Assembly: GCA_040437565.1 (NCBI GenBank)
Contig: JBDOQK010000047.1
Coordinates: 124,001 to 188,000, forward strand
Length of the DNA: 64,000 bases
Direction of reading: 5' to 3'
Source: Albugo candida
Lineage: Eukaryota; Oomycota; Peronosporomycetes; Albuginales
The position numbers and the translations under genes are program-made. Under the pieces are notes generated by a model, which searched no databases, was not told the origin of the DNA, and worked only from the letters and a program-made list of their open reading frames with translations. Below, piece by piece: positions 19,991-31,516 of this stretch; position 1 is the stretch's first letter; every line of letters begins with the position of its first letter.

Positions 19991-21161
19991 ATGGAATTTA
20001 TCATTTATGCGAACGCTTTACGCAATCGAGTCAATGCGTTTCTTGATCAAACAAATCTAAAGCTACCTCCCGCAAAATCAAACAAGGTGCGAACTTACGG
20101 TGGAGGGATTTAGTTACCATCTCATCTTGATCTTAGTTTTTTTACGAACATCATTCCCCAATAGAAAATGCTTCTTCGAATTCCGTGCACTTCGACGCCA
20201 AATATAAGGCTCCAAAGAGTGAAGATGTGCTGAAAATTATTCATGCTATTCAAAATCAGCTTATAGAGAAGCCTATTTCTTCCTTGGAAGCTTTTAAGAG
20301 GATTGTTTCAAATTGGACAGCTATTCCACCCGATTTTGTTGGCGCTTGTTGGAATGCAGAAATGACCTCGCGAGATGGTCTAGTGCAGTGGATTTTCGAG
20401 AGATTGAAACTGTTCTCATTGGATTCAGAAACGGAAGAATTGGTGGACTGGATTATTGGATTATTAAGTCATCCAGATTTCAGTCGTCCTGACGCGCTTG
20501 CTGCGGAATTAGAAGAATTTCTTCTGACACATACTGCAGTACGCATTGGCCTTCACTCACTAGCTTCAATGTCAAAAACCTCAACCTTGCCTCTAGGATT
20601 TCATTTTATCTCTCTGGAAATATATTATCACGGAGGTTGCAAAGCAGTATGTTTTTCATGTACGTTTAATCATTCTATAAAGACATCTGTGAAGCGTGCT
20701 CTTTTGCATAGCCCAAGACCAGTACGAAGGCAAAAGTAAGGATAGTCAACAATCTCGATCAGAGGGCTCGTCAGAAGGAACAAAGTAGCGAGAAGCAGGC
20801 ACGAAGAATTCATCGAGGCAAATCAGGCAGGTTGGAACCAGTTGCGGGATTCCGTGATATCATTGCGTCTCAAATGTCAGCAATTCATCATTCTGGGGGA
20901 TGGCATGTTGCTCAGGCACCACAACCTGTTCCTGATGATCGTGATGAAGAGACTGACCGGTCAATGACAGCTCACTGGCGCCAGCTCGGATCCCTTTTAG
21001 ATGCTCGTGATTATTCCATGCGTCAACAAGAAGAGAAAAAAGCTCATCCTAGCAGGCGGCGATCATGTTCAAGGCACACAAGACGTTCAAGGCACAAGCA
21101 AAGATCGCGGCGGTCACGGTCACGGTCACGGTCACGGCGCCCTGGTAGATACAAACGATAA
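19991..21161 (+). CDS. PWI-domain protein with RS-rich tail, probable pre-mRNA processing factor
   Basis: Four exons reconstruct in one frame: 19991-20086, 20137-20538, 20597-20646 and 20723-21161, with introns of 50, 58 and 76 bp; 328 residues. After splicing, residues about 95-185 read as a PWI-like helical domain: GLVQWIFERLKLFSLDSETE, LAAELEEFLLTHTA joined to DFILSLWKYIITEVAK, which fits the PWI 'L...FL...A..F...LW..I..E' pattern seen in RBM25 and SRRM1. The C-terminus is strongly basic with an RS run encoded by a CGGTCA hexamer repeat (21107-21135). PWI plus RS points to splicing or 3'-end processing in the nucleus. The last acceptor (20722) is the least certain junction. No better-known orthologue recognised. 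Confidence 0.7.
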
Positions 21162-21337
21162 TCATTCGTTCGATGGCTTATGATATTAATGTAAATAAAT
21201 GATTTTCACCTAAATAATCAACACGACAACACCTAATAACAGACACTCAGATAGCTGTTCATGTCTGTTTTCTGATAAGTGGTCGTATCCGCAAGTTCAA
21301 CTCGCAAGTTCAACTCAGAATGATGATACCGCGCGAT

Positions 21338-24300
21338 TCATGTCGATTCAAAGTGCGGTTCAACGGCTTCAGAGCTGGAGAACGAGTCGAATGATTTGGC
21401 TAATATCTCTTCTCGCTTCTCTGCTACTCGTTTCTGTCGAATGCGCTTCATTATTTCCTCCACGTCACCTTCTTTAAGTGAGACCAGATGTTGTTCTTCG
21501 TCGTCCTTCAAATGCGCCACAACGTCAGCCTCATCAATCCTCGCTTGTTTGCGACGATGAAGCTCCTCCATACGCTTTCGTGTCGCCTCCTCCCTTCGTA
21601 CTCGTCGTTCTTCGGCAATTCGTTTCCGTTCGTTATCGCGATCAGCACTTTGCAATAATTTCGCAAATGAAGTAATCACAGAAAAGAAGGAATTCGGACC
21701 ACAATCCGAACTTGTTGGATCTTCGCCAAAGAATCGAACTGTTTCTTCAAACATTTGCTTCATTTCGTCGAGACTTTGTCGTAACTCCTGCGAAATCCTG
21801 TCGGCATGTTCGGCAAATGGACCAATGATAGCTTGGAAACCATCATTTTCAGATATATCTGGTAATTTTGCATGCTGTTGTAGCTCAGAGACAATCAATT
21901 TGGCAGCTTTATGGATAACAGCATCACCTGCGTTCAGCATTTGCATGGTCAATCGGCTGGCTGCCTCCACAGACTTTAATTTCTCATCAAAATGGATGAT
22001 ACTTGGATCCTTAAGTCGAAGGATACTTGCAGTGTAGTTCAAGAGCGTGATGGAGTTATCACTTGCTTTCACTTGGCCTAATTTGAGGAGAGTGTCCAAA
22101 CGAAATGCTTTGGCACCACCACGAGCCGTCCCATCATTCAGCCGATTTCCAAGGGAGAGTATGATTTCAAAAATCTGGCCCAGATCGGCGCATGCTTTGA
22201 CTTCCTGACAAGCGGTACATACCGTTTCCATCAACTTCCTTTGATCTTCAGTGTACGAGTCGAATTGCCAGGTGGCGTGGATGGCTTGAAGTCGTGTTTT
22301 CAACCTTGGAACGTTTTGCATCTCGAAAAAGTATTGTTCTGCATCACCCAACAGCTTTGGATCGCCTTTGTAAGCTTTGATAGCGGTCAATTCGGTCTCA
22401 TTCGGGGCAAATTGCAATAAAGCCGCCACTCGTTCCGCGTAGAGTACCTCTTTATCAACTTGGAGAACTGCCTCACGAATACGATCGTACGGAAGCCGAA
22501 AACGTGCCAGCATGATTCCAATATTATTGGCTCTTTTGACATCAATTAGTGCAATCCGGGTGGGTGCTCTACGGCGACTGGTGGTTTTCCGAACCGCCTT
22601 CTTTGGTGGTGGTTCATTCACGAAAAGAGTTGTCAGTTTATCAATGTAATGAGCAATATTTTCGCTTTGAGACGACTTGTCTGACGGAGAAGGAGTCTTT
22701 TTCATATCACCATTTTTGGACGATATTGGTTGCAGTTTGTCCCAAATTGTGCCAGCGGTACATTCATTCGACAAAGTCTCCCAATAGAGGTTACGAAGCT
22801 TTGGTTTCGTTTTTATCGGAGTTTTTGTGGGTGATGGTGACTTTTTACGCAATGCGGGCGCCTTGGTGGTAACTATCTCATCAGGCAAGTCGAGATATTT
22901 GGCATCCAAACCTTCCGCAGCCATTCGAAGTTCCAATTGTTGACGAGGCATGCCCATTTTCTGCAGCTTGAAGTATTTGGCATATTCTGGATGGTCCCGT
23001 GCTCGATGCGCTGTCGTATCCGGCACAATCGCTCCGATAATGTTCCCATCGGCATCTACTGGCGCTTCAGGACTTGTCAAGATCTCCGCATCGAAACCTT
23101 CAGCCGACATCTTCAATTTGACTTGTTCCATTGGCATGCCCATACGAAGAAGCTTGAAGAATTTCGCATATTTTACGTGGCCTTTCACAGTCAGGTTGCT
23201 GGATGGGGGTACNNNNNNNNNNNNNNNNNNNNNNNNNNNNNNNNNNNNNNNNNNNNNNNNNNNNNNNNNNNNNNNNNNNNNNNNNNNNNNNNNNNNNNNN
23301 NNNNNNNNNNNNATATTCTGGATGGTCCCGTGCTCGATGCGCTGTCGTATCCGGCACAATCGCTCCGATAATGTTCCCATCGGCATCTACTGGCGCTTCA
23401 GGACTTGTCAAGATCTCCGCATCGAAACCTTCAGCCGACATCTTCAATTTGACTTGTTCCATTGGCATGCCCATACGAAGAAGCTTGAAGAATTTCGCAT
23501 ATTTTACGTGGCCTTTCACAGTCAGGTTGCTGGATGGGGGTACAGAGGAAGAAGTATCACGATTATGTTTGATCTCGTCTACCGGATTCCCAGTCTCATC
23601 CAATCGTGTCTCGGGAGAGTCCAAAAAGTCTCCGTTGACGCCATCAGCAAACGCTTTCATTTTGATCTGCTCTTTGGGCATACCAAGTTTCAGCAATTTG
23701 AAATATTTGGCGTACTTTTCATGCTCACAAACTTGGATTCCTTTCTTGTTGCCGTCAACACGATTCCCTTTTACATCCACACACGCATTTGGACACGTCA
23801 GAATGTTGGGGTCCAAGTCGTTACGCTTCATCTCTGCCACAATCTCGTCCATTGGTGTTCCATTTTGTAACATGTCAAAGTACTTTGCGTAATGTTCATG
23901 GTGTTTAGCTAGACGGAAAGCATTCTTACTGGAATCACTCGAGACATCAGGCTGTTCGATATCTGGGCTGTTCAGAAAAGCTGGATTCAAACCTTTCGCT
24001 TCGGCAGTTGCACGAGCTTGGTCCAAAGGCATTCCTGTCTTCAGCAATTTGGCATATTTGGCAATTTCAGGAACCTCCTTCATGAACGCGTTATCGCTTC
24101 CAGCTTTATCTATAACGACAATCTTTCCGTCCGAATCCACCATTGCATCAGGCGTTTGCAATATTGTGGAATCGACACCTTCCGCTTCAGCTTTCTGAGC
24201 TACGTGTTCTTGTGGCATACCCAACGCTAGCAACTTGAGATATTTAGCATACTTTGGATGATCTTTGGCTTTCACGTGATTGCCACAGGCAATACTTTCC

Positions 24301-26885
24301 ATCGACACGTGCGTTTTGGCCATTTCATTTTGAGTCTCTGTAGTCTTGAACGACACAAGACGATCTGGTGTCTCCAAAATTTCAGATTCAAAAGACTGGA
24401 CACCATCGACGCGCATCTGCATCTCAACATGTGACCGAGCCATTCCCAATTTCAGTAATTTGAAGTATTTGGCCAAATCCGGGTGATCTTCGGCAGCAAC
24501 CTGCATATTCTCATCTCGCTGCTGCGAAGAAGAGTGGTCTGAGTCAGTTTCTCCTTCCTCTCCATCGATCAAAGACTCTTCCTCGTAATCATGGTACAAT
24601 TCTTTATTTGAGAGGAGAATGATGGGTCCAGGATGATATTCAATCGATGGATTCTCACTCGTATATTTTTCGAGAAATTCGGTGTACCGATCACGCAATT
24701 GTAGTACGAGTTTACGGTCGTCGTATGACATTTTGAATTCCCGAACCTCTTCCACCGGAGCGAGAAGACTCACTTGCCGAATCAAACGCTCAGAAAGCGC
24801 CCACATCTCCTTACCAATGATGCGATCAGCTGGATAAAACAACAATTGCTGCAAGATCGATAGAAAATACTCTTGCAACTCGTTATCCGATGCTGCACTC
24901 TGCATCAACCGATCAAAAATACTCTGATGAGAAGACAAATCTGTGGTCTCGTATATGGTATCTTTACGATCGTCTTCCATGAATGCTTCAAACACTTCAA
25001 TCTGTTTCTCCATATTATCCAATTGGGAGCGTAATTGCTCAACACTGTTGTCGGAATTTGTCGTCTCGCCGTTGGAATCACTCACAATGGATCCTCGTGC
25101 TCCATTGCTATGGTTTTCTTCGCGTGGAGTACCGACTCCGTGTCCGACACTCTGACTGGATCCTCCTGTCGTCACTGGAGTCACATGTCCCGGAGAAACA
25201 ACGACATCCTTTGCAACAGGTCCGAAACCACTTTCTACTTTGATGGCTGGTGGAGTCATGATTGCTGGTGTTCTGGGCACAGAAGCGGAATGCAGATGCT
25301 CTTGTGGGGTACGACATCCTTCCATGACACTCTCACACGAGTTTCGACGGTGATTCGTTTGTCGCTGAACAGCAACTGATTTCGCTCGAACTTGTTCAAA
25401 GTATCCCGCCATTTTCAGCGCCATGAAATCGCCTCGAATCGCCAGACGATCTTCCAGCCGAATTGCTTTATTGACAATGATATTGATAAAGCTCAAGACA
25501 TCTTCTTTGAATGCCAATGAATACCGCGCCGATTTGAGTGCATCACGCAAACAACTGAATCGAATGGCTTCGCCTTTGGCTTCCTGGTAGTGATCGAATG
25601 CTTCAATTACAGCTCCGTGACCAGCGGCGCTATTATAACAAATAATTCCCAAGAATTGCAATGTCTGCTTCTTCAATTCAACATCATCCGTATGAAAACA
25701 CAACGCGACTTTCTTGACAAGACCAGGTATACTTATTAAGGCCTCGATTCCAGTTGTGAAATGAGTCAATGATCGTAAGACGCGAAGCAATACTTTGCAG
25801 AAGTTGACTGCTTTATCGAATTTATTCATTTCGATGGAATACGGAGAAGGGTCAGGCAATTTCATCGTCAAGTAATCCAATCCAAAATGATCTAGAAATG
25901 AACCAGCCCATTCGATTGAGTTGGTTGATATCTTGATGACCAGCTGTTCCAACTCTTTCACTCCTTTGGAGTCCCATTTCAACTCGACCAAGCTTTCTGC
26001 CATTCGTGCGGCTTCAGCGATATTCAATTGTGGTTTATCTTCATCATTTTCATGTTGTTGAGCGCTACAGCAAGAGAATGCAATCAATATTCAGTCTCAT
26101 CTTTCAGCAAGGCGAACGTACCACCACACGATGTTCCATTTATTATCGATGGGCTCAATGCGTACAAGTTCGTCCATTACGTCGTCTGGAACGCGGCGTT
26201 TGATCAGCAAATCTCGATACATTTCATTCACCGTTTCTTCTTTTGGCATTGGCGGTCTTTCTTTGATTTTAGCGGAATTGCTCGTTGGAATTCGATTCGC
26301 AAAGAATCCTCGAAAATATTGCAATTTCTCATTGAAATTCGAATCTTGCGCTGGATTTAATGAGAAAAAATCGGATATCCTAGATTTTGAGTGGCTTTCC
26401 TGATTGGCTGAAAAATTTGGTGGGTTTCTTCGAAATTCTAACCGTAGCGGCCAAACGCTCGGATCCTTTTGCATCTGCATTGCATAATTGATAATTTGCT
26501 CGAAAGGAAGGTCGTCTAAATGTAACTCGTGCATCATTTGTAGTATGTCCCCAATTTTTACTCGACCACTTGATTCAACGTACCCTTTAGTGGTTCCATC
26601 TAAAAGGCGAAAACCACGAACAATTGCACCGCGTTGTGGTTTGCCCTTTTCAACGTGTCGAGCCTGTAGATCAATTCCTAATGGACCGGATGTTGGGACA
26701 TCGATTGTGAAGATTAATGGACGCTCTTTTGTGACTCGTGGATCATTGGAATAGATGGATCGACGTCTCGAAGAAGTGTGGAGGCCAAACGATAAACTAC
26801 TGGGCAATGCGCTCAGTGACGAACGTGTTGATTCTTTCTCTCTGGGATTGGGATTCGTGTTTAAAGAGCTTCGTCGTCTCCACAT
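21338..26885 (-). CDS. giant formin: PDZ-GBD-FH3-seven short repeats-FH2
   Basis: Actin-nucleating formin. Exon 1 is 26885-26122, intron 26065-26121 (57 bp), exon 2 26064-21338; after removing a 331-bp duplicated flank plus gap it is about 1719 residues. Order: disordered start; PDZ-like domain (about 60-160, GPLGIDLQA ... IGDILQMM); GTPase-binding segment (MYRDLLIKRRVPDDVMDELV); armadillo-like FH3; linker; seven copies of an about 55-residue unit with core AKYFKLLKLGMP-x(8)-M-x-x-x-G; FH2 domain (IALIDVKRANNIGIMLARF, LSLGNRLN, RGGAKAFRLDTLLKL); basic C-terminal coil that may act as a DAD. There is no proline-rich FH1; the repeats occupy its place. PDZ-bearing formins are known in oomycetes. 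Likely controlled by a Rho-type GTPase. Confidence 0.9.
22876..24490 (-). repeat. seven WASHC3/CCDC53-like protein repeats inside the formin
   Basis: Coding repeats of about 160-190 bp. Each unit begins with H-x-x-x-AKY-F/L-K-LL-x-x-GMP, continues with an amphipathic helix ending M-x-x-E/D-G-x-D and closes with a loop L-x-S/T-P-D/E. The core resembles the 'LLK-x-G-x-P-x-x-x-V-x-x-K-M' stretch of the WASH subunit CCDC53/WASHC3. Copies differ in sequence, so they are real; the gap at 23213-23312 falls inside and repeats unit 6 and part of unit 7 artificially. Confidence 0.75.
22982..23543. repeat. assembly gap with duplicated flanks (231 bp)
   Basis: 100 N at 23213-23312; 22982-23212 recurs as 23313-23543. 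Lies in the formin repeat region, where repetitive coding may have blocked merging. Confidence 0.9.
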
Positions 26886-27217
26886 ATTAATGTATACAAA
26901 TAAAGTAATTGTGATCGAATGCGGACCTGTTTTTGTTCTTGTATCGGTTTTGTGCTAGATTTGTAATGTTTCTATCTCCTTTTTGGAAGCAAGTGTAGAA
27001 ACATGGACAAAAGTGAGAGTGCACCGAAGAAAGCTTGAGTAGGACAGAGTACCGGCGATACGGTACAGGCAATGTCAAAAGCTTTGGGGTTAAGGTTCAT
27101 TTCGAGAAACCCTAACCACGAAAGAGAGTGCATGTGAACCCATATCCTACCCAAAATGTTCAGTACAGTTCGGAAAATGACTTTCGCGTAACATTACAAA
27201 AATTGATCTGCACCAAA
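26886..27217. other. divergent intergenic region
   Basis: Upstream of the formin (minus) and the Cys-rich gene (plus). No ORF with family resemblance, repeat or RNA gene seen; an undetected 5' non-coding exon of either gene is possible. Confidence 0.45.
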
Positions 27218-28044
27218 ATGTGTATTCTCTGCTCAGGTTCTCCCGTCGATGGAGACATCCGCGGTCAAAATTCCAACGAGTTTATGGTCGGTATGATGTC
27301 GGCTCCTTGCACTTCACCTTGCTGTACGTAATTACATCACCTTCCTTCTCATTCTGTCAAGCATGACATTCCATTCGATCTAGGTTGTCTCGCATCTTGC
27401 TTTTGTCCTTGCTGCGCACAATACATCATCCGGCGGAAGGCATTAGACAATGATATGTCAAAATATGTTTGTTTCCAGGGATACTTAGACGGAGTTATTC
27501 CATGCCTTCGCTCCGGTCAATGCGGCGAGCGTTCTTGCCCTCATTGTTGCTTGTGCTTAGAGGTACATTTCTTGCAATCTACTTTATCTGACAATCCTCA
27601 CTTTCTATCTTACCGCAGTCTTGGCTATGTAACGGATGTGCTGTATCTGCCACCAGAATGCTGGTCATGGATCGGTACAATTTGCGTCCCGACAAGTGGG
27701 ACAATCGTATCATTGTAAGTTGATTACAACAAGTGAAGGAATCGAATCAACTTATAAAGATGTTCAATGTAGCGGTGTAATAATTGCATCCAATTATTGA
27801 GTTGTGTTTGCTCTTGCCTTGCGATTTGTATATCCGAGTTGGGTAATTGTGCAGATCTTTTGAATTGCTTTGCGCAGTGTACGTATATGACGACCCAAGG
27901 TTGCATGACGGTACGATTCGTATTCTCGAATCATTTCAACTCTCATGATTCTATAAATTATATATATAGGCGCAAGTCAATGTGGAATTGAAACGTCGAA
28001 AAAATTATCGAGCTGCCGTGGATGAGGTCATGGACCGTGTATAG
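27218..28044 (+). CDS. conserved eukaryotic cysteine-rich protein (PLAC8-like)
   Basis: Five exons: 27218-27323, 27384-27562, 27619-27714, 27773-27910 and 27970-28044, all junctions GT-AG and in phase, 197 residues. It is packed with Cys pairs: SAPCTSPCC, CFCPCCAQY, RRKALDNDMSKYVCFQGYL, CGERSCPHCCLCLE, then SWLCNGCAVSATRMLVMD, DNRIIRCNNCIQLLSC and TTQGCMTAQVNVEL. This string of motifs is that of a widespread but poorly characterised family in plants, algae and protists with PLAC8-like Cys-rich character, probably membrane-associated. None of it is visible as one reading frame in the raw DNA because every exon is under 180 bp. The start at 27218 is the first in-frame ATG of exon 1; an upstream exon cannot be excluded. 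Confidence 0.8.
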
Positions 28045-28128
28045 CTAGTCACGAACCGTATGTAGAATGTATATGTGGTAGTACCGTAATAGTTCACGTA
28101 AATCACAAACATTCTATCAAGTCATTTC

Positions 28129-30345
28129 ATGGGTCCCGTGGAGCGACAGGAAGAAAATGAGATTCCTGAGCCAGATCATATAACTGTGCAAGGGAAAGTG
28201 ACTGGTATAATCTATCCGCCACCAGATATACGTGCTGTGGTTGATAAAACTGCGCAGTTTGTTGCTCGAAATGGCCGCAATTTCGAACGGCGTCTTGCAG
28301 GCGAAACTAGCTCCACAAAATTCTCTTTTCTTAAGCCATCCGACCCATACCACACGTACTATGAGTTCAAAGTGAATGAATTTACAGAGAAAGATTTTGT
28401 TATAGAGGAGAATAAAAAGTCACAAGAAAATGAAACAACGGATGAGCACTCAACAGAACACTCGGCAAGCGCAAAACCATTGGAGAAAAGTACGAATGCT
28501 GAGAGTGGATCGAATGCAGGGAGCAAAAATGAGGTGATTTTCGAGAAAAAAGCGGTGGAAACATTAACTGCAAAAGTATCGCGCAAGCTGAATGAAAAGA
28601 CAGTGGAGCCTCCGCCGCCAGAGCTGTACAAGATACAGCACCCCACATTGAGCGCTTTAGATCAAGAAATCATGTATCTGACTGCACAATACACCGCGCA
28701 TAGTGGCAAATCTTTTTTGGCTGGTTTGGCAACAAGAGAGCAGCGAAATCCGCAATTTGATTTTTTAAAACCCACACACGCCTTATTTGCATACTTTACG
28801 GCTTTAGTGGAGAGTTATGCTCAAGTTTTATCGAAATCCAAGGAACAAATGCACAGGTGAGAAAAGCATTGTATTGGCCGATGCCGTCACGAAATGATAC
28901 CAACATTTCTGTGAGGGACGGTACTGGTACATGATATCAATATTTTTATTATATCCGCAACATCACTCAATATTACCATTATGATCACGTAGAATCGAAG
29001 AAGGAATGAGTCGAATGAAAGTGCTGGATCGATGCGTCCATAGGATGGAATGGATGCGAATGGAGCACGAAAAACAGGCAAAAGAAGTTGCTGAAAGCGA
29101 CGCTGAAAGGCTGGCGCTGGCACAAATCGATTGGCACGATTTCGTTGTGGTCGAAACAATTCGCTTCAATGACGAAGAAGACGCTCAAGATGAGAAAGCT
29201 GACGATGCAAAAGATGAACTTCCGGCTTCAGATGACGACATGGATATGGAGGATGACAGCGACGACGAAGCTGAGAAACCCAACATCAAAGTCGTGGACG
29301 ATTACGTACCGCTTGTCGGAAAGCATGCTGCCAAATCCGTACCACAATCGATGATGACTGTCGACGGAAAAACGATATCCTCTGCAGATGCGAATGAACA
29401 CATGCGAATTCTTTTGATGAATCCGAAATGGAGAGAGGAATCTCAAAGACATTTGGAAAAACAGAAAGACACCTCTTTTGCCGCAGGATCCGCTATTGCC
29501 GACTCACTTCGTCGGTTTGCCACTAAACGAGCCGATATTTTCTCTTCTTCTGCGGAAGAGGAAGCAAAACTTTTAGAGAATGAAAGGAAAAGAGAAGAGA
29601 AATGGAATCAAAGTCTGGAGAATCTACAAGAGGCTGATGAGGTGCACGATGCAAATCAGCAGTCTTTCGGACATTCGGACGCTGTGCCTTACATGCAAAC
29701 TGGATTTCCGCCACATATGCCTCACAGTGCTTCCAATGTGTGGCCTCCAAACATGCCGCCAGGTGGAATGTACCCGCCCTCTATGTCCCATCAGGCGCCA
29801 CCGGGAATGGAAGCTAGACCGATGCAGCTACCTCCTGGTCTCGGGCAACCTCTCAACATGATGAATGGTCCTCCAGGATCCATGCCAATGCCTCAACCTT
29901 GTGCTCCAGGTGATATGCCCTCATTATTTGATGAGAATCCGAACGCAAAACGTTTGAAGACAGATACTGGCTCCATGCTTCTACCAGAGGATGAATTTGC
30001 TGCCCTCCATCCTGTAAGTCTTTCTTCATTCTTCTCAATCCTACGCCATTGTTTACGATTTTGCTTCATTAGGGCTCATTGCTGATGTCTGTAAAAGTGC
30101 CCAATGATCCAAGTTGTGATCTATGGAAGCTCGAAGGTCAATCACTCAATGTAGAAGTCGATATCAAAGACTCCATCCGCACACTGAAGGAAAAGTTGAT
30201 GGAGCAATTGGGAATGCCAGTCAATAAACAACAGCTTAAAACCGCTGTTGGGTTTCTGAAGGATACGCTGAGTTGCGCCCATTACAATTTTGTCAATGGC
30301 ACAAGTGTCGAGTTGAGTGTTCGCCAGCGCGGAGGCAGGCGATAA
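28129..30345 (+). CDS. SF3A1: splicing factor 3A subunit 1 (SF3A1/Prp21)
   Basis: U2 snRNP component of the SF3a complex. Exons 28129-28856, 28993-30013 and 30073-30345; the first intron, 136 bp, is long for this window and the second is 59 bp; 673 residues. Two SURP domains: residues about 20-80 (GIIYPPPDIRAVVDKTAQFV, FSFLKPSDPYHTYY) and about 165-225 (LSALDQEIMYLTAQYTA, FDFLKPTHALFAYF). The region after splicing (IEEGMSRMKVLDRC, DWHDFVVVETIRF) matches the Prp21 core that binds SF3A3. A Met/Pro-rich stretch precedes the C-terminal ubiquitin-like domain (VPNDPSCDLWKLEGQSLNV ... ELSVRQRGGRR). Only 20 bp separate its stop from the convergent HSCB stop. Confidence 0.95.
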
Positions 30346-30365
30346 ACTCTATTATTATTACAGAA

Positions 30366-31341
30366 TTAACCATGGGATTGTTCTTCTCTCTTTTCCATTT
30401 CGATCATACTTTTCTTCAGATATTGCAATCTCAACATGAGCGTTTGTGTCGCTTTTAAATCTCTTTCGACATCATATGTTTGTTGCAACTTTTGTAGGAT
30501 GATACTGATATCATTTCCGACTTGAGTTTTGAGAGCTTGTAGGTTGGAGAGTGAAGCAGATGCGATGTTTTCTCTACGTTGTGATGAGCGTTATACGCGA
30601 TGTATGTCACTAAAACGGGTTGGATACCGAATTTCCATGGTTTCCATAAGCAAAGCGGGATCGATAGTGGCGTTTGATGTCTCGTCGAGCGCATTGATTC
30701 CATGCAGCTTCAGCTATTTGACACGTGTTAGGCTATACAGACATAAAGAAGGAACAGATTACCAGCATATCGATACGTCGAATGGGGTCTTTTAGCGTCC
30801 GATAAGCGTCATTAACAAGTGCGGAATTGGTTGCGGATAGTTGCTGTTCATACTTCAACACGGTGAACTGATTCATGCACTGATAGTGTGACTTACCTGA
30901 GATTTGGATCCAAACAAGNNNNNNNNNNNNNNNNNNNNNNNNNNNNNNNNNNNNNNNNNNNNNNNNNNNNNNNNNNNNNNNNNNNNNNNNNNNNNNNNNN
31001 NNNNNNNNNNNNNNNNNNTTTTAAATCGATATGATACTTGCGGGGTCTAAGAATCGAACTGCGATGATACGTTGCAAAAGTAATTATCATAGGCGTACAA
31101 GCTAAATATCTTGAATGTGTCGCACTGTTTCCTGTTCTCTACCGGAAGGATTGCGTCGCATTTCGTGCAGAAAAATACGCACAGTTCATTCGTTTCTTGG
31201 CACTTCCAACACGCTTCTACATAGTAGCTCTTTCAATCGACTGATCACTCGGAAACGCATTTATGTACTCAGCGATATAGCGCTACAGAACAATCTTTTT
31301 TGCAATAAAGTGCGCGCACCACGCGATCGCAAAGAAAACAT
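30366..31341 (-). CDS. HSCB: iron-sulfur co-chaperone HSCB (Jac1/HscB), J-domain partly in gap
   Basis: Mitochondrial J-protein that hands nascent Fe-S clusters from ISCU to the Hsp70. Visible exons (minus): 31341-31269, 31216-31099, 31058-31019, [gap], 30918-30897, 30852-30763, 30713-30628 and 30573-30366; introns 40-54 bp, phases consistent. The first exon gives a presequence (MFSLRSRGARTLLQKRLF). Next comes the metazoan-type tetracysteine motif CWKC ... CTKC. The J-domain entry RPRKYHIDLK and exit LFGSKSQ flank the gap, so the HPD tripeptide lies in the missing bases. Then LVNDAYRTLKDPIRRIDML, LKLHGIN, DPALLMETMEIRE and the C-terminal RLQYLKKS three-helix bundle match HSCB closely. Multi-exon, so no single long frame shows it. 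Confidence 0.85.
30919..31018. other. assembly gap (100 N) in HSCB, no duplicated flanks
   Basis: Protein homology predicts that only about 50 coding bases, including the HPD motif, are missing here, so the run of 100 is a placeholder rather than a measured size. Confidence 0.8.
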
Positions 31342-31380
31342 TTTTAGTCCCAAATCGAGACCAAGCTTGCACTAAATTCA

Positions 31381-31516
31381 TGTACATTTATGTATCAGNN
31401 NNNNNNNNNNNNNNNNNNNNNNNNNNNNNNNNNNNNNNNNNNNNNNNNNNNNNNNNNNNNNNNNNNNNNNNNNNNNNNNNNNNNNNNNNNNNNNNNNNTG
31501 TACATTTATGTATCAG
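31381..31516. repeat. assembly gap with 18-bp duplicated flank
   Basis: 100 N at 31399-31498; TGTACATTTATGTATCAG occurs at 31381-31398 and 31499-31516. Collapsing it leaves only 46 bp between HSCB and the GTPase gene stop. Confidence 0.85.

Noticed and set aside
30868-30896. A 29-bp intron in HSCB (GTAAGT to ATGAATCAG)
   Set aside because: A 44-bp intron using the acceptor GTTGAAG (30853-30896) gives a better match to the HSCB family and a more usual length.
31040-31070. tRNA-like B-box (AGTTCGATTC on the minus strand)
   Set aside because: No matching A-box, acceptor or anticodon stems; it is coding sequence of HSCB exon 3.
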